A DNA stretch of 64,000 nt. Origin: Planococcus sp. 107-1. Lineage in GTDB: Bacteria > Bacillota > Bacilli > Bacillales_A > Planococcaceae. A model generated the notes under the pieces. That model saw only the letters and a program-made list of their open reading frames with translations. It was not told the origin of the DNA and searched no databases. Where the stretch lies: NCBI RefSeq assembly GCF_021513255.1, contig NZ_CP090977.1, forward strand, positions 682,001-746,000. The letters run 5' to 3'. The position numbers and the translations under genes are program-made. Below are positions 18,654-27,385 of the stretch, in pieces (the first letter of the stretch is position 1; each line of letters opens with the position of its first letter).

Positions 18654-19889
18654 TTAAATAGATGCTTTCGCTGTATTTCGTTTCTTTTCGTTTTGATCGA
18701 TTACAGCAGTTCCGACCAAATCGCCGGTCACGTTCAAGGCAGTACAGCCCATTCCGACAAGTGCATCGATAGCTGTCAGCAAGGCCACAGCTTCCATAGG
18801 CAAGCCGAGCTGGACAAATACGGTTGCAATCATGACGATACCGGCACCAGGAATCCCGGCTGTTCCGATGGAAGCAAGCGTTCCGACAAGCACGACCAAT
18901 AACATATCCGTAAGGCTCAGTGGATCGCCGATTAGATTAGCGGCAAACACAGCCGACACAGCGATTCGGATTGCGGCGCCGTCCATATTGATTGTCGCAC
19001 CGAGCGGAATGCTGAAGCCGTAGAGGCTTTTCGGTACGCCAAGATTTTTCGCCGCTGTTAAAGTCAGCGGCAATGTGCCTGAACTGCTTTGCGTAACGAA
19101 GGCCGTAAGCATCGGTGTACGCGCCTGTTTAAAGAATCGGCCAGGTTTGACTTTGAACAGGATCAAAATAAGGGTGTAGAGAACGATTTGAACAGCAAGT
19201 GCCGCATACAAGACAAGAATCATTTCCCCTAAAGAGAAGAGCGTATCCAAGCCTTGGCTGCCGACCGTTTTCGCCATGATGGCAAAGACGCCGATCGGCA
19301 CGTATTGAAGGACGATTTTCAAAATCAGCAGCGTCGCTTCATTCAACGCTTCGATTGATTTATAAAGATGGCCGCCGAGTTCTCCGAGTTCGGAGGAACT
19401 GCGCATATAAGAAATGGCGATGCCGAATGCAAATGCTGTGAAAATGATGCCAAGCAAATTGAGTTCGCTGAACGCAGTGAAAATATTAGACGGTACAATA
19501 TTCAACAGAACGCTGACGATGCCTGGATTATCCGGAACATCAAACGTTTCGCTGCCGTCCAGCTGCATGCCGGTTCCCGGCTGGAAAATGCTCGCCACTG
19601 CCAACCCGACTATGATGGCAAATGCGGAACTGAACGTGTAGTAAAGGAATACTTTTCCGCCCATGCGCCCGAGGTCGCCGATCTGGGTCTGGTTAACGCC
19701 GACAATAAGAGTGAATAAGATCAGCGGGATGATTAAGAACGTCAGCAAATTCAAAAGCAAATCGCCGAAAGGGGCAAGTACAACAGCGTCTTCTCCAAAA
19801 ATGACGCCGACCACGATGCCGAGAATAAGTGCAACGGTAATTTTTAAAATTAACGAGGCATCTAAATATTTTTTCCAAATGGCTTTCAT
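18654..19889 (-). CDS. dicarboxylate/amino acid:cation symporter (DAACS, GltP/DctA-like)
   Basis: A 411-residue glutamate-transporter-fold protein with about eight membrane segments. The HP1 motif SSSGTLPLT and the NMDGAAI motif that binds cation and substrate are both present, and the cytosolic end is basic. Likely substrates are glutamate, aspartate or C4-dicarboxylates. The start follows a leader rich in GGAGGACC. Transcribed alone; the upstream gap (19890-20033) shows an AT-rich stretch with no clear operator. Confidence 0.88.
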   Translation of the reverse strand: MKAIWKKYLDASLILKITVALILGIVVGVIFGEDAVVLAPFGDLLLNLLTFLIIPLILFTLIVGVNQTQIGDLGRMGGKVFLYYTFSSAFAIIVGLAVASIFQPGTGMQLDGSETFDVPDNPGIVSVLLNIVPSNIFTAFSELNLLGIIFTAFAFGIAISYMRSSSELGELGGHLYKSIEALNEATLLILKIVLQYVPIGVFAIMAKTVGSQGLDTLFSLGEMILVLYAALAVQIVLYTLILILFKVKPGRFFKQARTPMLTAFVTQSSSGTLPLTLTAAKNLGVPKSLYGFSIPLGATINMDGAAIRIAVSAVFAANLIGDPLSLTDMLLVVLVGTLASIGTAGIPGAGIVMIATVFVQLGLPMEAVALLTAIDALVGMGCTALNVTGDLVGTAVIDQNEKKRNTAKASI

Positions 19890-20033
19890 AGACTAAGGTC
19901 CTCCTGAAGGGATAATTAATTATCTAGTTAATACTGATAGATTTACTAGGAATTATATTTTAAGTTATAGCACAAAAGGAATCTTGTCAAAACCAATGCT
20001 CAAATTACAGGATTATCAGAAAGAAGCAAAAGA

Positions 20034-20069
20034 AAAAGATGCAAAACGGCCACCGCTTTGCATCTTTTC
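20034..20069 (-). terminator. Rho-independent terminator for aldA-like gene
   Basis: AAAAGATGCAAA pairs with TTTGCATCTTTT around a short inner CGG/CCG helix. Confidence 0.85.
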
Positions 20070-20075
20070 AATTCC

Positions 20076-21527
20076 TTATTGTTTATCATTTTTGTATTGC
20101 ATATAGACGACTTGAGTGGCCAGAAAATCTTCCATCCCGTGTTTCCCATCAGCTCCGCCAAGTCCGGACTGGCGCATGCCGGCATGATAGCCTTGAATGG
20201 CTTCGAAATTCTCCCGGTTTACGTAAGTTTCACCGAATTTCATTTCATTGACGACGCGCATCGCTTCGTTTAGATCATCTGTGTAAACGGAAGACGATAA
20301 ACCGTAGACGGTGTCATTCGCTTTTTCAATGGCTTCGTCCAAGGTTTTAAACGTAGTGATTGGAAGGACGGGCCCGAAAATCTCTTCCCGGATGATCGCT
20401 GAATCATGTTCTACATTCGTCAAAATGGTTGGCTTGTAGAAAAAGCCGTTGTCAAAATCAGGACGCTCTCCGCCAGTCGCGACTACAGCACCTGCAGCTA
20501 CAGCTTCTTGAACCATTTCTTCAACCGTTTCAAGACGGTCTTCGCTGATTAGCGGACCTACTTCGACGTCTTTGTCCTGTCTCGGATTTCCGAGTTTTTT
20601 CGCTTCAAATGCTTTGATCAATTTCTCGGTCAATGCTTCCGCTACGCTTTCATGGACATAAACACGTTCTGCATTTGTGCAGGCCTGGCCGCCATTCGCT
20701 AACCGTGAAGCGGTGATGGCTTCGGCCGCAAGATCCAAATCGGCGTTCTGTGTCACGATGGCCGGTGCTTTGCCGCCCAGCTCCAAGTTTACTTTCGTGA
20801 TGTTCTGCGCTGCCGCTTCCATCACTTTCGTTCCAGCCTGGACACTGCCTGTCATGGTGATCAATTGCACTTTTTTGTGGGAAGCAAGTGCGTTGCCGAT
20901 TTCAGAACCGGTACCCATCACGACATTGTAAACACCAGCTGGAATTTCTTCCATTGCATCTACGATCTTGGTGAATTCCATGGTGGTATTTGGCGTCTGC
21001 TGGCTCGGTTTGATAACAATCGTACAGCCTGTCACTAAAGCCGTCGCAACTTTGCGCGCTAAAATGAAAACCGGGAAATTCCATGGAATGATTCCCGCTA
21101 CAACGCCGATCGGCTTTTTGTAGACGAGGATATTTTCATTCGGGCGGTCGCTTGGCACGATTTCGCCTTCAATTCTTCTGGCCCATTCGGACATATAATG
21201 GAAATAATCAATGGCTAAATCCACTTCTCCGCTCGCTAATTCATAATCCTTTCCTTGTTCTTCCTGCAATAAATCAATGAACGTATCGCGTCTTTTCGCG
21301 ATTTCGTCGCCTAGTTTCCGGACAATCTTCCCGCGTTCGATATTTGGGGTCAATTCCCAGGCTTGCTGAGCTTGAAAAGCAGCTTCGACGGCTTTATCTA
21401 CATCTTCTGCCGTGCCTTTTGGGATTCTGGAGATGACTTCTTCAGTGGAAGGATTGAGGATATCAATCCATTCAGTGCCAGTGGATTCTACGTATTTGCC
21501 GTTCACGTACAGTTGGTGGTTTTGCAA
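20076..21527 (-). CDS. aldA: AldA-like NAD-dependent aldehyde dehydrogenase
   Basis: 483 residues with very close pattern similarity to E. coli AldA (lactaldehyde/glycolaldehyde dehydrogenase). Oxyanion Asn150 (IPWNFP), catalytic Glu249 (LELGGKAP) and Cys283 (GGQACTNAE) are all present. The AldA-typical C-terminal segment YVNRENFEA and GGADGKHG are kept. It should oxidise lactaldehyde, glycolaldehyde or similar small aldehydes to acids. Start is TTG, with TAGGAGG 8 bases upstream. Three TTTAGT-type inverted elements lie in its promoter region. Glycolaldehyde oxidation would feed the glycerate genes further right. Confidence 0.88.
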   Translation of the reverse strand: MQNHQLYVNGKYVESTGTEWIDILNPSTEEVISRIPKGTAEDVDKAVEAAFQAQQAWELTPNIERGKIVRKLGDEIAKRRDTFIDLLQEEQGKDYELASGEVDLAIDYFHYMSEWARRIEGEIVPSDRPNENILVYKKPIGVVAGIIPWNFPVFILARKVATALVTGCTIVIKPSQQTPNTTMEFTKIVDAMEEIPAGVYNVVMGTGSEIGNALASHKKVQLITMTGSVQAGTKVMEAAAQNITKVNLELGGKAPAIVTQNADLDLAAEAITASRLANGGQACTNAERVYVHESVAEALTEKLIKAFEAKKLGNPRQDKDVEVGPLISEDRLETVEEMVQEAVAAGAVVATGGERPDFDNGFFYKPTILTNVEHDSAIIREEIFGPVLPITTFKTLDEAIEKANDTVYGLSSSVYTDDLNEAMRVVNEMKFGETYVNRENFEAIQGYHAGMRQSGLGGADGKHGMEDFLATQVVYMQYKNDKQ

Positions 21528-21549
21528 ATCAATTCCTCCTAATATTTTG

Positions 21550-21605
21550 AGTTTAGTGTATTTTTCCCTTAAACCAATTTACTAAACTGAGGACAATACA
21601 CTAAA
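21550..21605. promoter_or_regulatory. inverted-repeat cluster upstream of aldA-like gene
   Basis: TTTAGTGTATT (21552-21562) is an exact inverse of AATACACTAAA (21595-21605), and AGTTTAGT (21550) is an exact inverse of ACTAAACT (21581). The three TTTAGT elements lie in the probable promoter of the aldehyde dehydrogenase. Read as a possible repressor or activator site; the protein is unknown. Confidence 0.5.
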
Positions 21606-21747
21606 AATAGGATAAATTCGTTGTACAAGAAATTCTTTCCTTTGGAAAAGGGGTGAAGGAAGAAACAAATGGAATTCATGTATAATGGATAAAAGCAAGT
21701 GGCATTAGCAAATCGGGAACCAATCAATTTCCAAAAGGAGGCGGACC

Positions 21748-22528
21748 ATGAATATTGGGATTATCGGAACGGGTAATATTGCTTCGTATCTATTGGAACA
21801 AATCAACCAGTATCAACAGGCAGATGGGCGGGTCATTGCCATTTTCGGACGCAACGAAGAAATGGGCCAGCAATTGAGCGAACGGTTTGAAGCTGATTTC
21901 TATACGGACCTTCAAGGCTTCTTGAATCTGCCGCTTGATATTGTAGTCGAAGCAGCAACGGTCGAAGCGGCGGGGATTTATGTGAAAGATGTCGTGGAGC
22001 ATCAAAAGGACCTCGTCGTCGGCAGCATCGGCGTCTTCAAGGACATCGCCTTTCTGGAAGAATTGAAAAGCTTGGCGGAAGCAAAAGGGACGAATATTTA
22101 TTTGCCTTCCGGAGCGATTGGCCGGGTTGGATGTGCTGCAATCGGCGAAAGCGGCTGGCGGCTTGGAACGTGTCCAAATCACGACCCGAAAATCTCCGGC
22201 ATCACTCGGCGTAGAAGCAGAAGAAGAAAGAGTGATTTTCGAAGGCTCTGCGTTTGAAGCGGTTGAGAAATTCCCAAAGAATATCAATGTGGCTCTAGTG
22301 CTTGCGATTGCCGGCATCGGCGTCGATAAGACACGCGTCCGCATCATTGTCGATCCGGATATCGAGCGGAATACCCATACGATTGAAGCGGAAGGGACAT
22401 TCGGCCGGATGAAACTGCAGGTTGAAAACAATCCGATGCCAAGCAATCCGAAAACAAGCTTGCTTGCGGCTTTGAGTATCCTTTCAGTACTGCAGAATCG
22501 AGGGAATGCGCTGCGGATCGGAAATTGA
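21748..22528 (+). pseudogene. nadX: L-aspartate dehydrogenase, frameshifted
   Basis: The first frame gives an N-terminal Rossmann half (GIIGTGNIASYLL; VEAATVEAA; YLPSGAIG). The second frame continues GLDVLQSAKAAGGLERV, TTRKSP and the C-terminal NPKTSLLAA to a stop at 22526. One extra C at about 22122 (GGCCGGG, expected GGCGGG) explains the break. Corrected length is about 259 residues, normal for NadX-type aspartate dehydrogenase, which makes iminoaspartate for NAD synthesis or oxaloacetate from aspartate. A good GGAGGCGG site precedes ATG 21748. Confidence 0.83.
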
Positions 22529-22650
22529 TTTGGGAATAATAGACATAATTTTTTCTGCTGTATGTTACACTTGTACTAGCAAAACAAATGATAGAGTCAT
22601 GCAATCGACATGATGGTTCTTCATTCCAACACTCTGCAAGGAGGGCTAAA

Positions 22651-22905
22651 ATGAAAAAGACATTTGAAACAACTTACGAAGGACGCAGCATCGTAGTGGA
22701 AAATCGCTGGCTGGACGGCGAAAAGCTGTTCATCGACGGGGAGCTGCAGGATGAAAACCTGGGCCTCAGTTTTCGGGGGAATCTAACGGGGCAGTTGAAA
22801 GGCCTCGATGGCATGCAACAGGTGAAAGTAACGATTGGCGGTTTCTTCACAATTGAATGCAAAGTGTTCGTGGATAACGCTTTGGTTTATTCCAGCAGTT
22901 ATTAA
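22651..22905 (+). CDS. small protein of unknown function (84 residues)
   Basis: A short, beta-rich, cytosolic-looking protein with no signal peptide and no motif I recognise. The frame is open upstream to 22588, but the ribosome site CAAGGAGGG lies 7 bases before ATG 22651, and the peptide from there begins MKKTFETTYEGRSI. It has its own terminator. Codon use looks ordinary for the region, so I accept it as a gene. The alternating charged and hydrophobic strands suggest a small beta-sandwich. Confidence 0.7.
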   Translation: MKKTFETTYEGRSIVVENRWLDGEKLFIDGELQDENLGLSFRGNLTGQLKGLDGMQQVKVTIGGFFTIECKVFVDNALVYSSSY

Positions 22906-22923
22906 ACTGAATAGAAACAGTGA

Positions 22924-22977
22924 AACCCCTGAATTCCAGGCCGTTATTAAAAGGCTCTGGATTCAGGGGTTTTTTTA
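22924..22977. terminator. bidirectional terminator
   Basis: AACCCCTGAAT pairs with ATTCAGGGGTT, with an inner CCAG/CTGG extension, followed by a long T-run on the plus strand. Confidence 0.85.
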
Positions 22978-22991
22978 ATCGACCGAGGAAA

Positions 22992-23507
22992 TTAAATCAG
23001 TTTTTCCGCTCTTCTCATTTGCCGCAGCAATTTGATGAAGAGGAAGATGTACAGGATGACGACAGCACTTACTAAAATCAGTGCGAATTTTGACAGCAAA
23101 TTGCCATTCCATGTCAGCACGATGCCGATTTGGCTGACAAGCATGCAGATGAAAATAGCGACATAGAAAAGCAGCATCCGCTTGTACATGCTTTTAATGG
23201 AAGCGGGATCGGAATATATCCGTTCGTCTCCGATGGTATTTTTGTCGGCACGGAAATAATGGTATTGGCCAAGCTCGGTTTGCATATGCTCCCAGCCGGC
23301 TTCTGTGTAAAGCTCGAAATATTCTTCGCTCGATTCCTGAAAATCCGTTTGGTAAATATACGATTTCGATGGATCTTCTTCAAAATAATAAAATCCCCAA
23401 CGGTATTTATAGAAATGGAATCCTTTCGCAGACATTTCCGTCAGCCAATTGGCTTCTTTTTCGATATCGTAGGCGAGCGTGAGTTTAAATTTCTTCATCG
23501 TCTTCAT
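22992..23507 (-). CDS. DUF2812 domain membrane protein
   Basis: 171 residues. The soluble N-terminal part carries the DUF2812 pattern (DIEKEANWLTEMSAKGFHF, then YRWGFYYFEED, and AGWEH). Two transmembrane segments follow at about 110-130 and 138-158. Function is not known, but this domain is habitually encoded right after a PadR regulator, as here: the genes overlap by 23 bases. It is probably the target the PadR protein controls. Confidence 0.82.
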   Translation of the reverse strand: MKTMKKFKLTLAYDIEKEANWLTEMSAKGFHFYKYRWGFYYFEEDPSKSYIYQTDFQESSEEYFELYTEAGWEHMQTELGQYHYFRADKNTIGDERIYSDPASIKSMYKRMLLFYVAIFICMLVSQIGIVLTWNGNLLSKFALILVSAVVILYIFLFIKLLRQMRRAEKLI

Positions 23508-23823
23508 CTGTTTCAGCTCCCTTCAAGATTTCATCGCTGATGGCCAGCATCTTTTTAAAGCGCTCGTACTCCAGTTCGAAAACCGTTTGCCCTTCATCGG
23601 TCAGCCGGTATGTCTTTTTTTGGCGGCTTTCTTTTTCAGCGGTGACAAGTTCGATGAGTTTCTGTTTCTGCAAATTAGTTAAGACACCGTATAGTGTGCC
23701 CGGTGCGAGGACAATGTCCCCGTCGCTGTATTTCTCAATTTTCTTGATGATGCCGTAGCCGTGCAATGGTTTTTTCGATAACGCGAGTAAGACCAGATAC
23801 GTGGATTCCGATAAAGCTTGCAT
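23485..23823 (-). CDS. PadR-family transcriptional regulator
   Basis: 112 residues, the short PadR-s2 type. A winged helix occupies about 5-85: YLVLLALSKKPLHGYGI, then GTLYGVLTNLQKQKLIEL (recognition helix) and the wing KKTYRLTDEG. A short acidic helix follows for dimerisation. AAGAGGTGAC precedes the ATG. It shares its message with the DUF2812 gene and is read from a promoter embedded in a 22-bp inverted repeat, which suggests self-repression. Confidence 0.88.
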   Translation of the reverse strand: MQALSESTYLVLLALSKKPLHGYGIIKKIEKYSDGDIVLAPGTLYGVLTNLQKQKLIELVTAEKESRQKKTYRLTDEGQTVFELEYERFKKMLAISDEILKGAETDEDDEEI

Positions 23824-23842
23824 GCCGTCACCTCTTTCATTA

Positions 23843-23907
23843 ATACCTTGACACTCGATATATCGTTACTCATAGTATATTCGCTGATATATCGAGTGTC
23901 AAGGTAT
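23843..23907 (-). promoter_or_regulatory. PadR promoter inside a perfect 22-bp inverted repeat
   Basis: Arms 23843-23864 and 23886-23907 are exact inverses with a 21-bp centre. On the minus strand TTGACA (23902-23897), 17 bases, and TATACT (23879-23874) form a near-consensus promoter lying across the right arm and the centre. The other arm carries the mirror TTGACA facing right, toward the esterase, without a good -10. Each arm includes CGATATATC, itself close to palindromic. Confidence 0.8.
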
Positions 23908-24020
23908 CAGAGATTTAATTCGAAAATTAAAGAGGCGAGATTTGTTTCTTGCCGCAAAGTTCTTGGTAAGATAGCATACAAATTAAGATGAAAAAGCACT
24001 GCACTAAGCGGGAGAAGCGA

Positions 24021-24992
24021 TTGAATATCACGCCGGACATGATCGATAAAGAATTAAAGCTGCGGGGAAAACTTTTGGACCGCTTGGTCACCAAATCGAC
24101 GGAAGAAGAGTTTATCGCATCCATGCATAACTCCAAAAAACAGATGGATAAAAGCAAAGGGAAAGATGTAAAGGGCCTGGATTGCAACGAAGTGCTGATC
24201 AGCCGAAAAGATGATTCCTTGATTCGTGTGCGGATCTATAAACCGCTTTATCCGGTGAAAGATGTTCCGGGGGTGCTATGGATGCATGGAGGCGGCTACG
24301 CGCAAGGGGTGCCTGAAATGAGCGGCAAGATGTATCAGCGTTTAATCGAAACGAAAGATTGTGTGATCATCGCACCGGATTACCGGCTATCGATTGAGGC
24401 ACCGTATCCGGCGGCGCTTGAAGACTGCTACGAAGTTTTAATGTGGATGAAAAACCATGCAAACGAACTGGGCATCCGAGCCGATCAATTGATGGTCGGT
24501 GGGGAAAGCGCTGGCGGCGGATTGACGGCTGCTTTGGCCTTATATGCACGAGACCGGGGAGAAGTGAATCTCGCTTTTCAGATGCCCCTTTATCCGATGA
24601 TAGACGACCGCATGGAAACAGAATCCGCACGTGAAAATAATGCGCCGGTCTGGAATTCGGACACGAATCGCTGGGCATGGAAATTGTACTTAGGGAAGCT
24701 GGAGGGACAAGATGTGCCTGCCTATGCAGCAGCAGCACGGGCAGCGGATTATCGCGAGTTGCCGCCGGCTGCGACCTTTGTCGGCGACATTGAGCCGTTT
24801 CGGGACGAAACTGTGCAATACGTCGAAAACTTGCGGAATGCAGGTGTGCCGGTAGATTTCAACATCTACAAAGGTGCTTACCACGGTTTTGATATCATCC
24901 ATTCAAAAGCGGAAATCAGCCGCGCAGCGAGAAATTTCCTAATGGACTCTTTCAAATACGCTGCAGAAAATTACTTCGCACCGCAAACTTAA
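24021..24992 (+). CDS. alpha/beta-hydrolase, hormone-sensitive-lipase family
   Basis: About 323 residues. The oxyanion motif HGGGY and nucleophile elbow GESAGGG mark the HSL (family IV) esterases; the acid is probably in GDIEPFRDE and the catalytic His in AYHGFD. It should hydrolyse short-chain esters. Start is uncertain: ATG 23988 has no ribosome site, while TTG 24021 has GGGAG 6 bases upstream. Read away from the PadR operator, which it could share. No signal peptide; cytosolic. Confidence 0.85.
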   Translation: MNITPDMIDKELKLRGKLLDRLVTKSTEEEFIASMHNSKKQMDKSKGKDVKGLDCNEVLISRKDDSLIRVRIYKPLYPVKDVPGVLWMHGGGYAQGVPEMSGKMYQRLIETKDCVIIAPDYRLSIEAPYPAALEDCYEVLMWMKNHANELGIRADQLMVGGESAGGGLTAALALYARDRGEVNLAFQMPLYPMIDDRMETESARENNAPVWNSDTNRWAWKLYLGKLEGQDVPAYAAAARAADYRELPPAATFVGDIEPFRDETVQYVENLRNAGVPVDFNIYKGAYHGFDIIHSKAEISRAARNFLMDSFKYAAENYFAPQT

Positions 24993-25033
24993 AAGAGCTC
25001 GGCAGATGAGTTGATCTGCCGAGCTCTTTTTTT
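24991..25033. terminator. bidirectional terminator
   Basis: A 16-bp stem (AAAAGAGCTCGGCAGA with its inverse) and a short loop, between convergent genes. Confidence 0.9.
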
Positions 25034-26111
25034 AGGAGTTTCGAAGTGCAAGTGCGAGGTAGATGACAACCGCATCCTTGAATTCAGTTGGATCTAAACC
25101 TGTCAGCTCATGAATTTTTTTCAAGCGGTAAGTCAATGTGTGGCGGTGAATGTTCAAGCGTGCAGAAGTATCCGCATGGTTTTTATTGCACGACAGGAAT
25201 TCGGTCAAGGTCTGGCATAAGGTATCGCTGAGTCCACTTAGGATCCGGTTTGTGAATTTCTCGAGTTCATCTTTTGGATTTCGCTTCAGGAGGGCCATCA
25301 GCTCAACGTCTTCAAAATAAATCAATTGCTGGCCAGGCTTGCCGAATTTCAAAGCATTTCGTGCAGCCAAATAGGAAGTGCGGATATCGAAAATGCTGTC
25401 GACTAGGATACCGACCCCAATTCTGCCAGGAGCGGTTTTCTGCAGAAAATGAAGCAAGCTATACAGTTCCTCTTCGAGTTTTGACGGGCCGGCACCTGCA
25501 ATGAGCAGAAAGATTTCGTTCAGCTGTGAATGGCCGGCGATGACGGTTTGGCTGTCAAAATGCGATTCGAGCTGTTCAATGATCCGCTGCGAAGAAGAAG
25601 GCGGTTTTTTCAATTCAATCAAAAGGGTGGTAAAAGACATTTTCCCTTCGAGGCCCATTTGGAAAATCCGTTCATGGATGGCTGCGGATAAGGGTTTGCC
25701 GCTCGTCAATTCTTCGAAAATCAATTCGTTGCGCTTCCGGTTCCATTCGATATGGGAAGTGATGAGCGACTGGTGGACCATCATTTCCGTCGTCAGTTGA
25801 ACGAGTGTCGAAATTTCTTTCAGCTCTTCAGGGTTGCCCGTAATGCCGATCACACCGACGAGATTTCCTTGAAAGTGGATCGGCATATTGATGCCGGGTT
25901 TGACGCCTTGCCATTCAGTAAGGTCTGCTTCTAATATCACTACGGTTTCACCGGTTCTTGCAACCTGTGCTGCACCTTCATGAATTTTTTCAATCCGCTC
26001 CGCTTCCCCTGATGCCAAAATCATGCCTTTTGTATCCATGACATTCAAATTGCGGTTTAGCCGGATCATCGTTTGTTCGACAATTTCTTCCGCTAGCTGT
26101 TTTGTAATCAT
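25032..26111 (-). CDS. CdaR-type sugar-diacid/glycerate regulator
   Basis: 359 residues. The N-terminal diacid-recognition domain (about 5-135; NVMDTKGMILASG and GVIGITG) is followed by a GGDEF-like linker and a C-terminal helix-turn-helix of the PucR/CdaR type (NIHRHTLTYRLKKI near residue 325). E. coli CdaR activates glucarate, galactarate and glycerate genes; B. subtilis has similar regulators. It is divergent from a glycerate kinase and GntP permease, which it most likely controls, with glycerate as the probable effector. Confidence 0.88.
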   Translation of the reverse strand: MITKQLAEEIVEQTMIRLNRNLNVMDTKGMILASGEAERIEKIHEGAAQVARTGETVVILEADLTEWQGVKPGINMPIHFQGNLVGVIGITGNPEELKEISTLVQLTTEMMVHQSLITSHIEWNRKRNELIFEELTSGKPLSAAIHERIFQMGLEGKMSFTTLLIELKKPPSSSQRIIEQLESHFDSQTVIAGHSQLNEIFLLIAGAGPSKLEEELYSLLHFLQKTAPGRIGVGILVDSIFDIRTSYLAARNALKFGKPGQQLIYFEDVELMALLKRNPKDELEKFTNRILSGLSDTLCQTLTEFLSCNKNHADTSARLNIHRHTLTYRLKKIHELTGLDPTEFKDAVVIYLALALRNS

Positions 26112-26145
26112 GATTACTCCTCAATGTATATATATTCTCATTATT

Positions 26146-26175
26146 TTGTTAGTAAAGTTATACGTTAAGTATAAT
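26146..26175 (+). promoter_or_regulatory. promoter of the glycerate kinase operon
   Basis: TTGTTA (26146-26151), 18 bases, TATAAT (26170-26175), in the divergent gap with cdaR. Confidence 0.6.
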
Positions 26176-26205
26176 GTATCCGCTTTGCCTTTTCACTATA
26201 ATTCA

Positions 26206-26219
26206 TGTAAGCGCTTTAT
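26206..26219 (+). promoter_or_regulatory. cre-like catabolite site
   Basis: TGTAAGCGCTTTAT matches the cre consensus core (AAGCGCTT) with deviations in the last two positions. It lies about 30 bases after the -10, where CcpA would block elongation. Confidence 0.55.
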
Positions 26220-26242
26220 TTAAAAGCAAGGAGGTTTGGGCA

Positions 26243-27372
26243 GTGAAGATTTTAGTAGCACCGGATTCATTTAAAGGCAGCTTGTCTGCAATGGAAGCAG
26301 CTCAAGCGATGAAAGAAGCGATAGCAGAAATGGATCAAAATCCAGAAATCGTATTGCTGCCGGCAGCGGACGGTGGGGAAGGCACTATGGCAACCATGGT
26401 GGAAGCAACAGAAGGCAATTTGGTCAGCCATACTGTCGAAGATCCGCTCGGTCGCCAAGCAGCAGCCGCTTATGGCGTATTAGGTGACGGCAGCACCTGT
26501 GTCATCGAAATTGCGGAAGCATCGGGACTTATGCTTCTCGGTCAACATGAACGGAATCCTTATGCGGCATCGTCATACGGCACCGGGGAATTGATCCGCC
26601 ATGCACTTGATGCAGGGTTCCGGAATTTTATCATCGGGCTCGGTGGAAGTGCCACAAATGATGGAGGTGCTGGAATGCTTGAAGCACTCGGCATGAAGTT
26701 TCTGGATGAGAAAGGGGAAGTGCTTCCACGCGGCGGCGGGCGTTAGGTGACCTTGCGAGGATTGATGATTCCGGTTTTGATAAGAGGATTTTAGAAAGCC
26801 GTTTTGTCATCGCCAGTGATGTGGAAAACCCGCTTGTCGGATCAAACGGTGCCTCCGCTGTATTCGGTCCGCAAAAAGGAGCTTCCAAAGAAGCGGTCGA
26901 GAAGCTTGACGCCAATCTTCGAAACTATGCAGATATTGTCGAGCGGCAGACGGGCATTGCTTTGCACGACCGCAAAGGAGCGGGAGCTGCAGGTGGTGCA
27001 GGCGGCGCCATGCAGGCCTTTTTCGGAGGGCAGATGCAGCGCGGCATTGATGTCGTACTGGATGCCATTCTTTTCCACCAGCATCTCGGGACAGTCGATC
27101 TCATTTTAACGGGAGAAGGAAAAACCGATAGCCAGACTTTATCCGGCAAGACGCCACTCGGCATCGCTGAAGCGGCACAAAAAGCAGGAAAGCCCGTTAT
27201 TTTAGTTTCCGGTATGGTGGACGCAGCAAGCTTGCCACTTCTCAAGCCTTATTTTACAGAAATCCATTCGGTGGTCGGGGAAGATGTAACAGCTAAACAG
27301 TCAATCGCTGAACCCTATCATCAGTTGAAGTTGAAGACAAAAAAAATCATGACAGCGTATTTAAAAAACTAA
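26243..27372 (+). pseudogene. glycerate kinase (GlxK/GarK type), frameshifted
   Basis: The first frame reads KILVAPDSFKGSLSA, PAADGGEGT and GLGGSATNDGGAGMLEALG, unmistakable for the GlxK family, then hits a stop at 26744. The second frame continues ALGDLARIDDSGF and GSNGASAVFGPQKGA, through LTGEGKTDSQTLSGKTP, to a stop at 27370. One missing G in the GGG at 26738-26740 explains it. Corrected length is about 376. It phosphorylates D-glycerate to 2-phosphoglycerate. GTG 26243 is the start, with AAGGAGG 9 bases before it. Confidence 0.9.
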
Positions 27373-27385
27373 AAGGGGTGTTGAG

